From NCBI GenBank assembly GCA_964515945.1, contig CAZEWY010000067.1, forward strand, positions 1 through 15,538: a stretch of 15,538 bases of DNA, in the 5' to 3' direction. The translations under genes and the position numbers were made by a program. Position 1 is the first letter of the stretch, and the number at the start of each line of letters is the position of its first letter. Below the pieces are notes generated by a model. The model saw only the letters and a list, made by a program, of their open reading frames with translations, was not told the origin of the DNA and did not search any database. Source of the stretch: CAYQQJ01 sp964515945. Lineage in GTDB: Bacteria > Pseudomonadota > Gammaproteobacteria > Pseudomonadales > Cellvibrionaceae. Of this stretch, positions 5,729-13,606 are shown in pieces.

Positions 5729-7936
5729 CTAGCGGAAAATCGCCTTCAAGCGATCCTCCAGTTTCTGCCCCTCTTCTCCGAGCTCTTCTTCGAGTTGGTC
5801 ACGCAACTCGGCTTTTTTCTTGTCGAGCTTTTGTTCGGCCGCTTCAATTTCCTCGCCGTATTTCTGCTGTAACTTATACGCGGCAAAATCCTTGGTCAGG
5901 GTCTTCAGGCCCTTTTTATCCGCACCGCAGTCGGCAGCCGGGTCGAGTGTGCTCAAGGACCCCTGGCAGCGCAACAAGCTGAGGCTGCGGTTCAGCCAGA
6001 AATCGCTCTGTACACGGCAACCGGTTTCGCTGGTGCTGCTCTTCGTCAGGGTCAGGGGCAGAGTAATATCGTAGCCGGCGCTGAAGAGGTTGAGTTCGCC
6101 TTTCGCACCCACGACCAGATGCTCGACGCCGGCGGCGAATTCTTCAATCGTAACCTGTCCTTCGACCAGATTGATCTGGCCGGAAAGTTGTTTCATTGGG
6201 GTGAATTCGGGCCAGGATTTGTCGGGAGCATCGACCTGATTGACCAGATCGACGATGCGGCAGAACTGCTGTTCGATGTTCAGCGGCGAAATGCGAATGT
6301 CATCGCCGGCGAAGTTGGCTTCGCCATTTGCGGCCTGGAGCAGTTCGTTCAACGTCAGCCCGTGGGTGGTACCCTCGGCGGCGGCATTGAGGGCGCCCGC
6401 CAGCCCAAGTTTCGACTTCGGCTGTTGGTCCCGCATCAGGGGTTCCAGTTGCAACCCCTGTATGCCGCTCTCGAACTCGATGACGGCGGTATCGGTGCGG
6501 GCGTTGAGGCTGCCGCTGGTGACAATCGTGCCTCCGTAGAGGTCGGCACTGAATCGCTCCAGCCGGATGACCGCGTCCTTGGCATTGAGGCGCAGGCGGA
6601 ACTGGGTCAGGGGCATGTTGGCGATAGTCAGCTCTTTAAAGTCGACACTGACTTTAGCCTGGAGTGGTTTCAGGGCGTCGAGGGGAATGAGGGGTTCGTC
6701 GCCGCTGCTGGTTGGCACCTTGGCTGACGCTTCGGCGGGTGCTTCCGCGGCCGGCGCTAGATAGTGATCCACATTGATACCGTCGCCCTCCAGTAGCAGC
6801 TCGAAGGCGCCGGCAGTGAAATCGGTGACGGAGAATTGGCCTTTCAGGCGGGTCTCGTCGAGAAGAATCGTCAGGGGATTGAGCGCAACGCTGTTGCTGT
6901 CGCCACTAATCGACGCGGTAACCGCCAGGCTGGTGAGTGCCTGGGCTTCCCGTGTCCGCAGTGGCGCCTGACCCAGTGCGGTCATCAGCTCTTTGGGGCT
7001 GAATGGTGCCAGATTAAGTTCACCGGAATAATGAGGCTCGCTTTGCAGATCCCTGACGGCGAAATCGAACCGCAGTTCCAGCGGCATGCTCTGTTCATCG
7101 CCCGCCACGGCCAGTTTCAGTTTGGCTTCGCCAACCTGAAATTCACTCATATTCGGCGCCAACTGCGCAACGCTGGTCAGAGAGCCGTCCACGGTCAGCC
7201 CTTCCGAACCTGCCGGGGCCGGTGCCGTGAACTGCCATTGCATGGCCAGGGTAAAGATCTCGCCCTGGAGATTGAAGTGCTCGATGTCGACTTGCAGGTT
7301 TTGCAGACTCAGGCGTTGCGGGTTTGCGGCTTCTTCGGGGTTCTCGATTTGGCCGGGAGTCTCGATTTGGTCGTCGGCAGTTTGTTGATGGGAGACATAA
7401 TGAATGGCGCTGTCGCTCAGGTTGATGCGTTCGACCGCCAGTTGCAGGTTTGTGGGTTCATCGTTAGCGGGGGTTTGGGCGTCGGGCGCGGGCTCTTTAT
7501 CGACCGCTGAAAGCTGTTCTTCGGGCGCTGATGGCTCTTCAACGTCTGCATTCGACAGCAGCGGCTCCCAGTTGCCGCGGCCTTGCGGGTCGACGCTCAG
7601 CTCTATGACCGCTCCGTCCACCGCAACGTGATGGATGACCACCTCTCCGCGCAAGAGCGGCTGGATCGCCACCCGCAGGCTCGCTTGCTCCAGCTGTGCA
7701 ATGGGTTCCTCGGGCGCTTCAGTGGTGGCGGCGCTGACCCGATTAATTTCTATGCCGAGCGCCGGCCACAACTGCCAACTGATGTCGCCCTCGATGTCCA
7801 GAACGATACCCTGTTCCCGGGCAAGGCTCTGGATACGGGGTTTGAAAACGTCGGGATCGAACAGTACGGCCAGCGCCACCAGGGCTATCAGCAACAGCCC
7901 GACGATGACCAACAGACTCTTCAGCAAAAGCTTCAC
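5729..7936 (-). CDS. AsmA family protein
   Basis: This encodes a 735-residue AsmA-family protein. One membrane anchor lies at residues 5-27, followed by a large periplasmic region. The N-terminal AsmA domain (DPDVFKPRIQSLAREQGI, then GDISWQLWPALGIEI) and the C-terminal AsmA_2-like part (FCRIVDLVNQV, then a Cys pair in GCRVQSDFWL and LRCQGSL) are both present. An acidic Pro/Glu-rich linker lies at about 150-205, and a charged coiled coil of about 55 residues ends the protein. AsmA-like proteins belong to the bridge-like repeating beta-groove group implicated in envelope lipid transport and outer-membrane homeostasis. The start is GTG at 7936, with GGAG 6 nt upstream. It follows minE by 39 bp on the same strand. 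The symbol asmA is not assigned because gammaproteobacteria carry several paralogues. Confidence 0.92.
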   Translation of the reverse strand: MKLLLKSLLVIVGLLLIALVALAVLFDPDVFKPRIQSLAREQGIVLDIEGDISWQLWPALGIEINRVSAATTEAPEEPIAQLEQASLRVAIQPLLRGEVVIHHVAVDGAVIELSVDPQGRGNWEPLLSNADVEEPSAPEEQLSAVDKEPAPDAQTPANDEPTNLQLAVERINLSDSAIHYVSHQQTADDQIETPGQIENPEEAANPQRLSLQNLQVDIEHFNLQGEIFTLAMQWQFTAPAPAGSEGLTVDGSLTSVAQLAPNMSEFQVGEAKLKLAVAGDEQSMPLELRFDFAVRDLQSEPHYSGELNLAPFSPKELMTALGQAPLRTREAQALTSLAVTASISGDSNSVALNPLTILLDETRLKGQFSVTDFTAGAFELLLEGDGINVDHYLAPAAEAPAEASAKVPTSSGDEPLIPLDALKPLQAKVSVDFKELTIANMPLTQFRLRLNAKDAVIRLERFSADLYGGTIVTSGSLNARTDTAVIEFESGIQGLQLEPLMRDQQPKSKLGLAGALNAAAEGTTHGLTLNELLQAANGEANFAGDDIRISPLNIEQQFCRIVDLVNQVDAPDKSWPEFTPMKQLSGQINLVEGQVTIEEFAAGVEHLVVGAKGELNLFSAGYDITLPLTLTKSSTSETGCRVQSDFWLNRSLSLLRCQGSLSTLDPAADCGADKKGLKTLTKDFAAYKLQQKYGEEIEAAEQKLDKKKAELRDQLEEELGEEGQKLEDRLKAIFR

Positions 7937-7975
7937 GGTAAACTCCGTCCCAGTCGTTCCCGTTGAATTTATGGA

Positions 7976-8227
7976 TCAGCCTGGCAATGTAATGTTCAAT
8001 TCCAGCACGGAGCAATCGTCGCTGTCATCAAGGTGCACCATAACCTGATCCGAATCAATGGCGATGTATTTGCGCACCACCGCAATAATATCCTGCTGCA
8101 TCTGCGGCAGATAATCGGGTTGATTGCGGTTGTTGCGCTCGTGGGCCACGATGATCTGCAAACGTTCCTTGGCAACCGAGGCCGACGAGGGGCTGCGTTT
8201 CTTGCGCAGGTAATTGAATATGCTCAC
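7976..8227 (-). CDS. minE: Cell division topological specificity factor MinE
   Basis: This 83-residue MinE has a typical length. The N-terminal membrane-targeting stretch MSIFNYLRKK is followed by the MinD-contact helix (ASVAKERLQIIVAHER, residues 16-31) and a C-terminal dimerisation domain ending VLELNITLPG. MinE stimulates MinD ATPase and drives the pole-to-pole oscillation that confines MinC inhibition to the poles. The start is GTG, whose first base is the last base of the minD TAG stop. GGGAG, inside the end of minD, lies 7 nt upstream. The one-base overlap indicates strong translational coupling with minD. Confidence 0.97.
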   Translation of the reverse strand: MSIFNYLRKKRSPSSASVAKERLQIIVAHERNNRNQPDYLPQMQQDIIAVVRKYIAIDSDQVMVHLDDSDDCSVLELNITLPG

Positions 8228-9039
8228 TAGTTAGCTCCCAGCAGTCGCTTCAGAAAGCCCTTTCTCGCCGCTTCCAGAAAACGGTGTTCCACCTGTTCGC
8301 CGAGCAGGCGATCCACGGCGTCGCTGTAGGCCTGTCCCGCCTCGGTATCCTGATCCAGAATAACCGGCTGGCCCTGATTGGAGGCCTTGAGCACGGCGTC
8401 GGATTCGGGAATGACACCCAGCAGGGGGATGGCCAGAATATCCTCCACGTCCGTCACGCTGAGCATCTCGCCCTGAGCCACGCGGGCGGGGCTGTATCGG
8501 GTGAGCAACAGGTGCTCGCGCACCGGCTCGGCGCCGGTTTCGGCGCGGCGCGACTTGCTCTGCAGTATGCCGAGGATGCGATCCGAATCTCGCACCGAGG
8601 AGACTTCGGGATTGGTCACCACAATGGCTTCATCGGCGAAATAGAGTGCCATCTGCGCGCCTTTTTCAATGCCCGCCGGCGAGTCGCAAATGATGTAATC
8701 ATAATCCTCCGCCAGTGCCTGCAACACCTTCTCCACGCCTTCCGGTGTCAGTGCATCCTTATCCCGGGTCTGGGAGGCGGGCAGTATGAACAGGCCCGGT
8801 GTGCGCTTGTCCTTGATCAGCGCCTGGTTGAGCGTGGCTTCGCCATTGATCACATTGACGAAGTCGTAGACCACGCGCCTTTCACAGCCCATGATCAGGT
8901 CGAGATTGCGCAGGCCCACGTCAAAGTCGATGACCACTGTCTTGTGGCCGCGCATGGCCAGTCCGGTGCTGATGGCGGCGCTGCTGGTGGTCTTGCCGAC
9001 GCTGCCCTTGCCTGATGTGACTACTATGATCTTGGCCAA
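8227..9039 (-). CDS. minD: Septum site-determining ATPase MinD
   Basis: This 270-residue MinD matches the family over its full length. It has the deviant Walker A region (residues 10-17), DFDVGLRNLDLIMGCERR, CDSPAGIE (switch II/Walker B) and the C-terminal amphipathic membrane-targeting helix KGFLKRLLG. ATP-bound MinD dimerises on the inner membrane and recruits MinC; MinE stimulates ATP hydrolysis. Here the Walker A reads GKGSVGKT: Ser13 (codon AGC) replaces the Gly of the usual KGGVGKT, while Lys11, Lys16 and Thr17 are kept. The start is TTG at 9039 with GAGGAG 6 nt upstream. It lies 51 bp after minC and overlaps minE by one base. Confidence 0.97.
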   Translation of the reverse strand: MAKIIVVTSGKGSVGKTTSSAAISTGLAMRGHKTVVIDFDVGLRNLDLIMGCERRVVYDFVNVINGEATLNQALIKDKRTPGLFILPASQTRDKDALTPEGVEKVLQALAEDYDYIICDSPAGIEKGAQMALYFADEAIVVTNPEVSSVRDSDRILGILQSKSRRAETGAEPVREHLLLTRYSPARVAQGEMLSVTDVEDILAIPLLGVIPESDAVLKASNQGQPVILDQDTEAGQAYSDAVDRLLGEQVEHRFLEAARKGFLKRLLGAN

Positions 9040-9090
9040 AAGAGGCTCCTCGCATTATGTTGTAGGGTCATTGTGCTCACGGCTAGAGTG

Positions 9091-9762
9091 TCAAAGCCGC
9101 GCCAGATTCAAACTTTCACCGGCCAAGTGGATCTGTACCGGCTGTTTCAGCAGGGCCGGGTCGAAGGCGTCCTGCAACAGGAAGTTGCCTGCCACGGACA
9201 CCAGTTCGGCTTCCAGGCTCTGGCAAAAAATTCGGGCTTCGGTATCGCCATTGACGCCGGCCAGAGCGCGACCGCGCAGGGCGCCATAGACGTGAATGTG
9301 GCCATCGGCCAGCACCTCGGCGCCCTCGCTCACCTGAGTGAGGAGGATCAAATCGCTGCCCTCGGCGTAGACCTGTTGCCCCGAGCGCACAGGCCGGGTG
9401 ATGATCCTGCTGGCTCGCGGCGCAGGCGCGGCGGCCATCTTGCTGGCGCGTTCCCCCGGCGGCGGCAGGAGTGCCAGACCGGTTTCGGCGATCACCGGCT
9501 GGAGGCTGTCGGGCGCCCCGGCAAATCCCAGCGGCAGCAGTCCCAGTTCCCGGCAGCGGGCGAGCAGTGGTTGCAGGCTCGACACCCCATCCGGATTATC
9601 CAGTTTTTCCAGATTGATCAGCACCGGTGAATTGACGAAGAATTGCGGCGCCGCATCGATTTTCGCTTGGAGCTGGTCGGCCAGGGTCTCATCGTAATGG
9701 CGCAGTTCCAGGACGACCACGGTCACCACACTGCCTTTAAGCTGAAAGCTGACTTCTAGCAT
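9091..9762 (-). CDS. minC: Septum site-determining inhibitor MinC
   Basis: This 223-residue MinC has the N-terminal FtsZ-inhibiting domain (about 1-105, beginning MLEVSFQLKGSVVTVVVLEL). A Pro/Ala-rich linker leads to the C-terminal beta-helix domain, with RSGQQVYAEGSDLILL, GAEVLADGHIHVYGALRGRALAG and ARIFCQSLEAELVSVAG. The C-domain binds MinD and FtsZ tails; the protein blocks Z-ring assembly near the poles. The ATG at 9762 is preceded by AGGA about 7 nt upstream. It is the first gene of the minCDE run, and the promoter at 9815-9842 fits a 5' leader of about 45 nt. Confidence 0.97.
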   Translation of the reverse strand: MLEVSFQLKGSVVTVVVLELRHYDETLADQLQAKIDAAPQFFVNSPVLINLEKLDNPDGVSSLQPLLARCRELGLLPLGFAGAPDSLQPVIAETGLALLPPPGERASKMAAAPAPRASRIITRPVRSGQQVYAEGSDLILLTQVSEGAEVLADGHIHVYGALRGRALAGVNGDTEARIFCQSLEAELVSVAGNFLLQDAFDPALLKQPVQIHLAGESLNLARL

Positions 9763-9814
9763 TATTTTTCCTAGGTGTTAACAGGTGGGTCCTGGATCGT
9801 CGGGATTGAACGCC

Positions 9815-9842
9815 ATTATCGAGTTGCGAGCGCAATAGTCAA
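9815..9842 (-). promoter_or_regulatory. Sigma70-like promoter of the minCDE operon
   Basis: Read on the minus strand, TTGACT (9842-9837) and GATAAT (9820-9815) are separated by 16 bp. Each matches five of six consensus bases. The expected start site lies near 9808, about 46 nt before the minC ATG. It is the only strong candidate in the 295-bp gap between minC and the divergent GGDEF gene (9763-10057). The rest of that gap holds no gene I can support, and no convincing promoter for the GGDEF gene. Confidence 0.65.
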
Positions 9843-10057
9843 CAGACGCTTGCACAAACACAGGCTTGGTGACGGGCCTGGATCATTTAGTCGAAAGCTT
9901 CCTAGAAAGCGCAATAAAACAGTGCTAGTTTTAATGCATTTCCGGCGATTGATCAGTCAGGGGTTGGAATCCTGCCGGAGGCCCTCCAAATTATTTCACG
10001 CCTGATGCCTCTGACGAGCCGCACCGGGAAAGATACCACAGAGCGGGTAACGCATAG

Positions 10058-11059
10058 ATGAGTGAGTTAAAGATTCGCGACCTGAAGGAACGCTTTCAGC
10101 TCGGTCTCATGTACCTGTTCGCGCCGTTTACCGCCATATGTGTTGCCCCCATCGCGATCTATCGCTATGTCAACGGCGAGTATCTCACGGCGGCGCTGGA
10201 CGCCACCATTGTGGTGGCGGTGCTGCTGACGGTTGTCTATGTGCGTTGGCAGCAAAGCGTCCGCACACCGGCCATGGTTGTGGCGGTCATCTATACCACT
10301 GGCGCCGTGCTGGCCGCCTACCTCAACAGCCCCTTCTATATCTTCTGGCTCTACCCCGCCGTACTGGCGAACTTCTTCCTGTTGCATCCGGTGTTGGCGC
10401 TGGTCATCAACCTGCTGGCCATAGTGGCCGCCGTGCCGGTGGCGCTGCAAACTACCGATGCCATGCTTACCATTGGCATGATGGGTTCCCTGCTGTTCTC
10501 CATCAGCATGACCTTCGGTTTTGCCAGGTTGATTGACAAGCAGCGGGACGCGCTGCGGACGGCGGCCAGTCATGATGCTTTGACCGGTGTCGGCAACCGG
10601 CGCCTGATGGATGACGAAATCGACCGCAGCATCGAGCGCTTCCGGCGTCACCCGTCGCCCACGTCGCTCATTGTGCTGGATCTGGATATGTTTAAAAGCG
10701 TGAATGACCGCCTGGGCCACAAGGCGGGAGACCAGTTGCTGGTTGCCGTCTCCCAGCTATTGATGAGGCAGACGCGCAATGCCGACCGCGTATTCCGTTT
10801 TGGCGGTGAGGAATTCGTGCTCCTGGCGGAAAACACCGATCTGGACGAAGCCGCGGTTATTGCCGAACACCTGCGCCAACAGATCTCGGTTCGCATAAAG
10901 AGTTCAGATCAGCCCCTGACCGCCTCCTTTGGCTGCGCTCAACTGCGGGTCGACGAAACGGCGGACGAATGGTTTCGCCGGGCGGACAAGGCGCTGTTCG
11001 AGGCCAAGGATCTTGGCCGCAACCGCGTGGCATTGGCGAAGGAACCGCCTACCACATGA
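10058..11059 (+). CDS. Membrane-bound diguanylate cyclase (GGDEF)
   Basis: This 333-residue protein has six predicted membrane helices (about residues 16-35, 44-62, 72-89, 93-110, 112-131 and 135-156) followed by a complete GGDEF domain. DALTGVGNRR is at 173-182, the active-site GGEEF at 249-253, and RNAD at 240-243 is an RxxD inhibitory site at the usual five-residue spacing. It should make c-di-GMP from two GTP and be subject to product inhibition. The sensor half is a membrane domain of MASE-like layout that I cannot assign to a named class. The ATG at 10058 has only a weak site (GCGGGT) upstream. It is divergent from minC and its last 11 bp overlap the 3' end of the convergent DUF2058 gene. 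Confidence 0.95.
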   Translation: MSELKIRDLKERFQLGLMYLFAPFTAICVAPIAIYRYVNGEYLTAALDATIVVAVLLTVVYVRWQQSVRTPAMVVAVIYTTGAVLAAYLNSPFYIFWLYPAVLANFFLLHPVLALVINLLAIVAAVPVALQTTDAMLTIGMMGSLLFSISMTFGFARLIDKQRDALRTAASHDALTGVGNRRLMDDEIDRSIERFRRHPSPTSLIVLDLDMFKSVNDRLGHKAGDQLLVAVSQLLMRQTRNADRVFRFGGEEFVLLAENTDLDEAAVIAEHLRQQISVRIKSSDQPLTASFGCAQLRVDETADEWFRRADKALFEAKDLGRNRVALAKEPPTT

Positions 11060-11600
11060 GGTCGTCGGGGATCTGGTAATCCGCATAGGGATCATCGTCT
11101 TCCGGCGTCTCCTGCTTGGCATTCAGTGAAATCACATAGCTGGGATCGCGCTGGATGATGCGCTCCGCCACCGGCGCGGGCACCAGCTCATAGCTGTTAC
11201 CTTCGACACCACCGCCCAGCTTCACTATGGCCAGCAGGCCGTTGCTGAGGCGTCGTTGCAGCGTGTTCGAGATATACAACTGCTTGATTTTGCCGCCGTC
11301 GGTGAAGTTGTAGGCAACTTCGCCACGGTCCTTTGGCTGACGGTTCATTTCGATAAGCTGTTTTATCTGCGCGGCCACCGCTTTTTTCTCCGCCTCGGCC
11401 TTGCGCGCGGCATTCAGCTGGCGGTCGCGCTCGGCTTTTTCATCCCGCGCTTTTTGCGCCTGCTGCTTGGTTTCATCCACGACAGTCTCACTGGATTTGC
11501 GCTGCACCTTGGCGGTTTTGCGCTTTTCCTTGCTGACCTGTTTTGCTTTTTTGGCGTCAATCAGGCCGGCCTTCAGTAATTGATCCTGTAACGAGCTCAC
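11049..11600 (-). CDS. DUF2058 family protein (YaiL-like)
   Basis: This 183-residue protein matches DUF2058, the family of E. coli YaiL, described as nucleoprotein/polynucleotide-associated. It begins SLQDQLLKAGLIDAKKAKQ, then has a very Lys/Arg/Glu-rich coiled helical stretch (about 18-80). A folded C-terminal half follows, with VAYNFTDGGKIKQLYISN and SYELVPAPVAERI, and an acidic end (PEDDDPYADYQIPDDLMW). The basic helix suggests RNA or ribosome contact, but no reaction is established. I chose the GTG at 11600: the family begins at SLQDQLLKAGL and a strong GGAGG lies 6 nt upstream. The frame is open 20 codons further, without similarity. It is divergent from slyD and overlaps the GGDEF gene tail-to-tail by 11 bp. 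Confidence 0.93.
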   Translation of the reverse strand: MSSLQDQLLKAGLIDAKKAKQVSKEKRKTAKVQRKSSETVVDETKQQAQKARDEKAERDRQLNAARKAEAEKKAVAAQIKQLIEMNRQPKDRGEVAYNFTDGGKIKQLYISNTLQRRLSNGLLAIVKLGGGVEGNSYELVPAPVAERIIQRDPSYVISLNAKQETPEDDDPYADYQIPDDLMW

Positions 11601-11668
11601 GCTTGCCTCCGCTTTTGTTCGTTCAGTCGGCAGTTTACGCCAAAATGCCGGTTGGCCCACAATTTCTA

Positions 11669-11674
11669 TATAAT
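11669..11674 (+). promoter_or_regulatory. TATAAT -10 box upstream of the slyD-like gene
   Basis: A perfect TATAAT lies 35 bp before the ATG at 11710, inside an AT-rich stretch. No good -35 box sits 16-18 bp upstream; the 17-bp position reads TGCCGG. The promoter may need an activator or another sigma contact. Confidence 0.45.
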
Positions 11675-11709
11675 CCGCCTTCCTTTTTTCACTGGATTCA
11701 GGTCAGACC

Positions 11710-12240
11710 ATGCAAATTGCCAAAGACAAAGTCGTCACCTTCCATTACCGCCTGAGCGAAGGCGCCGCCCCTGCCGGAACTGAACCGAGAGGTGAACAGG
11801 GAACTGAGCAGGGCCCCGAGCTGGAGAGCAGCGCGGAAACCATGCCGCTGTCCTACCTGCACGGCCATGGCAACATCATGCGCGGCCTGGAAGAAGCAAT
11901 GGAAGGCTTGAGCGCCGGCGACACATCCCAGGTAACCCTGCCGCCGGAAAAGGCCTACGGGCAACGCCGGGCCGGCGCGGAACAGCGGGTACCGGTGAAA
12001 CACCTAGCCGGCAAATACGAGCGCCTGCGCCCGGGCATGCTGGTCAAGGTCAATACCGAAAAAGGCCTGCGGGATGCGCAGGTGATCAAGGCAGGCAAGT
12101 TCACGGTGGACCTGGATATGAACCACCCCTTCGCCGGCAAAACCCTGGTGTTTGACGTGCGCATTGTCAGCGTGCGCGAAGCCAGCGAGGAAGAGATCGC
12201 CCACGGCCACGTTCACGGTGAGGGTGGGCATCATCATTGA
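11710..12240 (+). CDS. slyD: SlyD-like FKBP-type peptidyl-prolyl isomerase
   Basis: This 176-residue protein is an FKBP prolyl isomerase of the SlyD/FkpB type. MQIAKDKVVTFHYRL opens the FKBP fold, and YLHGHGNIMRGLEEAMEGLSAGD (49-71) is the active-site region with the inserted-flap chaperone domain (about 78-130) after it. The FKBP fold closes with MNHPFAGKTLVFDVRIVSV. The C-terminus is His-rich (HGHVHGEGGHHH), suggesting nickel or other metal binding as in SlyD, though the tail is much shorter than in E. coli. Unusual is a Glu/Gly-rich insertion of roughly 15 residues before the active site (about 18-44), containing GEQGTEQG. It is cytoplasmic, as there is no signal peptide. A CAGGT-type site precedes the ATG. 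It stands alone, divergent from the DUF2058 gene. Confidence 0.92.
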   Translation: MQIAKDKVVTFHYRLSEGAAPAGTEPRGEQGTEQGPELESSAETMPLSYLHGHGNIMRGLEEAMEGLSAGDTSQVTLPPEKAYGQRRAGAEQRVPVKHLAGKYERLRPGMLVKVNTEKGLRDAQVIKAGKFTVDLDMNHPFAGKTLVFDVRIVSVREASEEEIAHGHVHGEGGHHH

Positions 12241-12259
12241 TGAGCCGCAAGCCGCTAAC

Positions 12260-12277
12260 TCGTGCGAGTACGCACGA
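12260..12277. terminator. Hairpin between slyD and the ATPase gene
   Basis: TCGTGCG (12260-12266) and CGCACGA (12271-12277) form a perfect 7-bp GC-rich stem with a 4-nt loop, between two convergent genes. There is no T-run on either strand, so intrinsic termination is uncertain. Confidence 0.4.
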
Positions 12278-12310
12278 CATCAGTTGGTAAAGGGATGCCG
12301 ATCTTCCCAG

Positions 12311-13492
12311 CTATACGGGTCTTTGCCAAACCGGCACTTGGCGTTTCATGAATTCATCGAAGAGAGGGACTGTAAATGCAGTGTCTCCGTGCGAGGGGCT
12401 CCAAATCATCCCCTTTTTTATCAGGCCGCTACGCAATGGCCCCAGGCTCTCCACTTTGCGTTTTAGGAGCTGGGCGACTTCTCCTGATCGGTGCGGCCCG
12501 GGACCCATTTCGGCCATTGCTCGAAGATAATCCTGTTCGCGAGGCGTCAGTCGATCAAACCGGACTCTGAAGAAGCTTTTATCTAGTGCTTCAGTAGCTT
12601 CTGTGGTCGCTGTTTGGACATCGTTTTTGTCTATTGGTGGATGATCTGCTACGCGCCATGTATGCTTTCCCCACTCTTGGAGGAAATACGGATAACCTCC
12701 AGTGGCTTCTACGATTTCCTCAAGGGCATCGTCCCCTATTTCGACATCTTCGTCCAAGAGCGGCCTCTTGATAGCCTCCTTTGCTGCTGGTCTAGTGAGC
12801 GGTCCGATAGACGGATAATCAAATAACCTTTCGGCGTAAGATTTCGCATCCCCGGCGAGGCCGGCTACTTGAGGGAGGCCAGCCCCAAAAAGAATTACCG
12901 GTAGACCGCCTTGGCTAATTGTGTGGAACGCGACAATCAATGCGCTGAGGTCTTCCTCGCTCAGGTACTGGACCTCGTCAACAAGGATCGCAACGCTGGT
13001 TTCGGCTGCACGAGCAGCCTTGCCCACAGAAACCATGAGGCCGGGTAAATCAATCTCCAGATTTCCGCTATCGGCTGTGTGAGGATCATCAACCTGAATG
13101 TTGATTTCCCCAATGGTCACCTTGAATACACTTGCGAAGCCTTGCAAGGCGCCGAGCGCCTGACTTGCAAGATCTTTTGCTTTTTCTATCTTGCTAAGAC
13201 GAATAAGTACGCCTTTAAGGGCGGGTGCCAGATATTGTGCTAGACGTTGGCCTTCGGGAGCTTCGAGCTTTGCTATGCTATAGCCAATTACTTCCGCCAT
13301 TTCCCCAACTTTGTTGAGAAGTACGGTTTTTCCTACCCCACGCAGTCCAAGAAACATCAGACTTTTTTCTGGGCGCCCCCTCCGAATTCGGTGCAGCGCA
13401 ATTTCTGCGGCAGAGATGATTTCGTCACGCCCTACCAGCGCGGGTGGTGGTGTGCCGGCACCCGGCGCAAAGGGATTCCGTAATGGGTCCAT
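12311..13492 (-). CDS. Orphan AAA-type ATPase with C-terminal winged-helix region
   Basis: This 393-residue protein has one AAA/ORC-like ATPase domain. It opens with NPFAPGAGTPPPALVGRDE; Walker A GLRGVGKT is at 49-56, Walker B VAILVDEVQ at 167-175, and a sensor-1-like VILFGAGLP at 199-207. The block RLFDYPSIGPL and the motif GGYPYFLQEWGKHTW follow, and a helix-turn-helix-like end (about 312-386, with FDRLTPREQDYLRAMAEMGPGPHRSGEV) closes it. I recognise this as a widespread but uncharacterised ATP-binding family, often annotated as AAA_16. Function is not known; the ATPase plus DNA-binding-like tail resembles Cdc6/Orc or STAND-type regulators. Base composition is visibly more AT-rich than its neighbours, and it splits slyD from the dehydrogenase gene, suggesting horizontal gain. 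The ATG at 13492 has AAGGA upstream, and a strong promoter lies at 13567-13595. Confidence 0.88.
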   Translation of the reverse strand: MDPLRNPFAPGAGTPPPALVGRDEIISAAEIALHRIRRGRPEKSLMFLGLRGVGKTVLLNKVGEMAEVIGYSIAKLEAPEGQRLAQYLAPALKGVLIRLSKIEKAKDLASQALGALQGFASVFKVTIGEINIQVDDPHTADSGNLEIDLPGLMVSVGKAARAAETSVAILVDEVQYLSEEDLSALIVAFHTISQGGLPVILFGAGLPQVAGLAGDAKSYAERLFDYPSIGPLTRPAAKEAIKRPLLDEDVEIGDDALEEIVEATGGYPYFLQEWGKHTWRVADHPPIDKNDVQTATTEATEALDKSFFRVRFDRLTPREQDYLRAMAEMGPGPHRSGEVAQLLKRKVESLGPLRSGLIKKGMIWSPSHGDTAFTVPLFDEFMKRQVPVWQRPV

Positions 13493-13566
13493 TGCAATCA
13501 GTCCTTTTAATCCGAGTAATCTTATACAGACTTGTCATTCTATAGCTTGGGCTCTTCGTGACTCGA

Positions 13567-13595
13567 AGTATAGAAATCTTTTGCCATCTTATCAA
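13567..13595 (-). promoter_or_regulatory. Sigma70-like promoter of the ATPase gene
   Basis: On the minus strand, TTGATA (13595-13590) and TATACT (13572-13567) are separated by exactly 17 bp, each matching five of six consensus bases. The expected start near 13560 gives a leader of about 68 nt. It makes the ATPase gene an independent, single-gene transcript. Confidence 0.65.
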
Positions 13596-13606
13596 TCTAT
13601 TTGCAT

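Noticed and set aside
11601..11660. Twenty-codon extension of the DUF2058 gene
   Set aside because: The family N-terminus begins at the GTG at 11600, which has GGAGG at the right distance.
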